A stretch of 5,588 nt of DNA from Flammeovirgaceae bacterium. Lineage in GTDB: Bacteria; Bacteroidota; Bacteroidia; Cytophagales; Cyclobacteriaceae. Both the position numbers and the translations under genes were made by a program. The stretch covers positions 1 through 5,588 of the forward strand of contig CANGUI010000149.1 in assembly GCA_947457025.1 (NCBI GenBank). The letters are read 5' to 3'. The notes beneath the pieces were generated by a model. That model saw nothing but the letters and a program-made list of their open reading frames with translations, did no database searches and was not told where the DNA came from. Within the stretch, counting starts at the first letter, position 1, and every line of letters starts with the position of its first letter. Below are positions 5,509-5,588 of this stretch, in pieces.

Positions 5509-5539
5509 GGGTACGGGGAGGCCCGGCCCGCCCGTACCC
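5509..5539. repeat. Perfect 9-bp hairpin created at the duplication junction
   Basis: GGGTACGGG (5509-5517) and CCCGTACCC (5531-5539) are exact reverse complements around a 13-base GC-rich loop. The left arm consists of the spacer GGGTA plus the first bases of copy two. The right arm is also present in copy one (5456-5464), where the matching left arm is absent. The stable hairpin therefore exists only at the junction and may act as a transcript end or mark how the duplication arose. Confidence 0.6.
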
Positions 5540-5588
5540 GCTTCCGCCTCATCACTCAATAACTGCAAACGGAAGCACTACAACGGTC

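Larger units (their letters stand above)
5439..5583 (+). repeat. 75-bp-period tandem duplication spanning the gene's stop codon
   Basis: Bases 5439-5508 and 5514-5583 are identical over 70 positions by eye, with a 5-base spacer GGGTA (5509-5513). The first copy contains the last 49 bases of the PD40 gene, including its TAA, plus 21 downstream bases. The period is 25 codons, so the second copy stays in the same frame: after the first TAA the frame stays open through GYGEARPARTRFRLITQ to a second TAA at 5560-5562. Only the first stop is expected to be used. The window ends 5 bases after copy two, so the number of further copies is unknown. Replication slippage or an assembly artefact are both possible. 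Confidence 0.9.

Overview
The window looks like a chromosomal piece from a Bacteroidota bacterium, most likely a member of the Cytophagales. The evidence is protein style: a HisKA_3 kinase/LuxR-type regulator pair preceded by a small polytopic membrane protein, a secreted PD40-propeller protein with an OmpA-like tail, a HisA-family protein of Bacteroidota type, and starts without clear Shine-Dalgarno sequences. The genus cannot be fixed from the sequence alone.

Layout. Positions 3-104 hold the probable C-terminal end of an unrecognised gene. Positions 122-2243 form a compact plus-strand operon of three overlapping genes: a seven-helix membrane protein, a one-helix histidine kinase (22-bp overlap) and a response regulator (ATGA overlap). 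The kinase has no recognisable sensor domain of its own, so the membrane protein is the obvious candidate for signal input. Positions 2244-3086 are a gene-free, tail-to-tail region packed with palindromic repeats: four related hairpins, three of them sharing the core TCGCCTCGG, a separate 13-bp stem-loop and a GC-rich direct repeat. Positions 3087-3827 (minus strand) encode a HisA-family (beta-alpha)8 barrel that has lost the first catalytic aspartate and altered two phosphate-binding loops, and has no histidine genes beside it. A divergent 106-bp promoter region containing a 16-bp palindrome separates it from 3934-5487 (plus strand), an exported PD40 / carboxypeptidase-regulatory-like / degenerate OmpA-like protein. 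The 3' end of that gene and its stop codon are tandemly duplicated with a 75-bp period, running to the window edge.

Functionally, the left half is a membrane-signal-to-transcription module with unknown signal and targets. The right half is a divergent pair, an orphan barrel enzyme and a cell-envelope protein, with no evident functional link. The strongest items for follow-up are the HisA-like protein with the altered active site, the stop-codon-spanning duplication, the repeat-rich convergent region, and the split-sensor architecture of the signalling operon. No CRISPR array, tRNA, rRNA, transposase or clearly new multi-gene defence-type system was seen.
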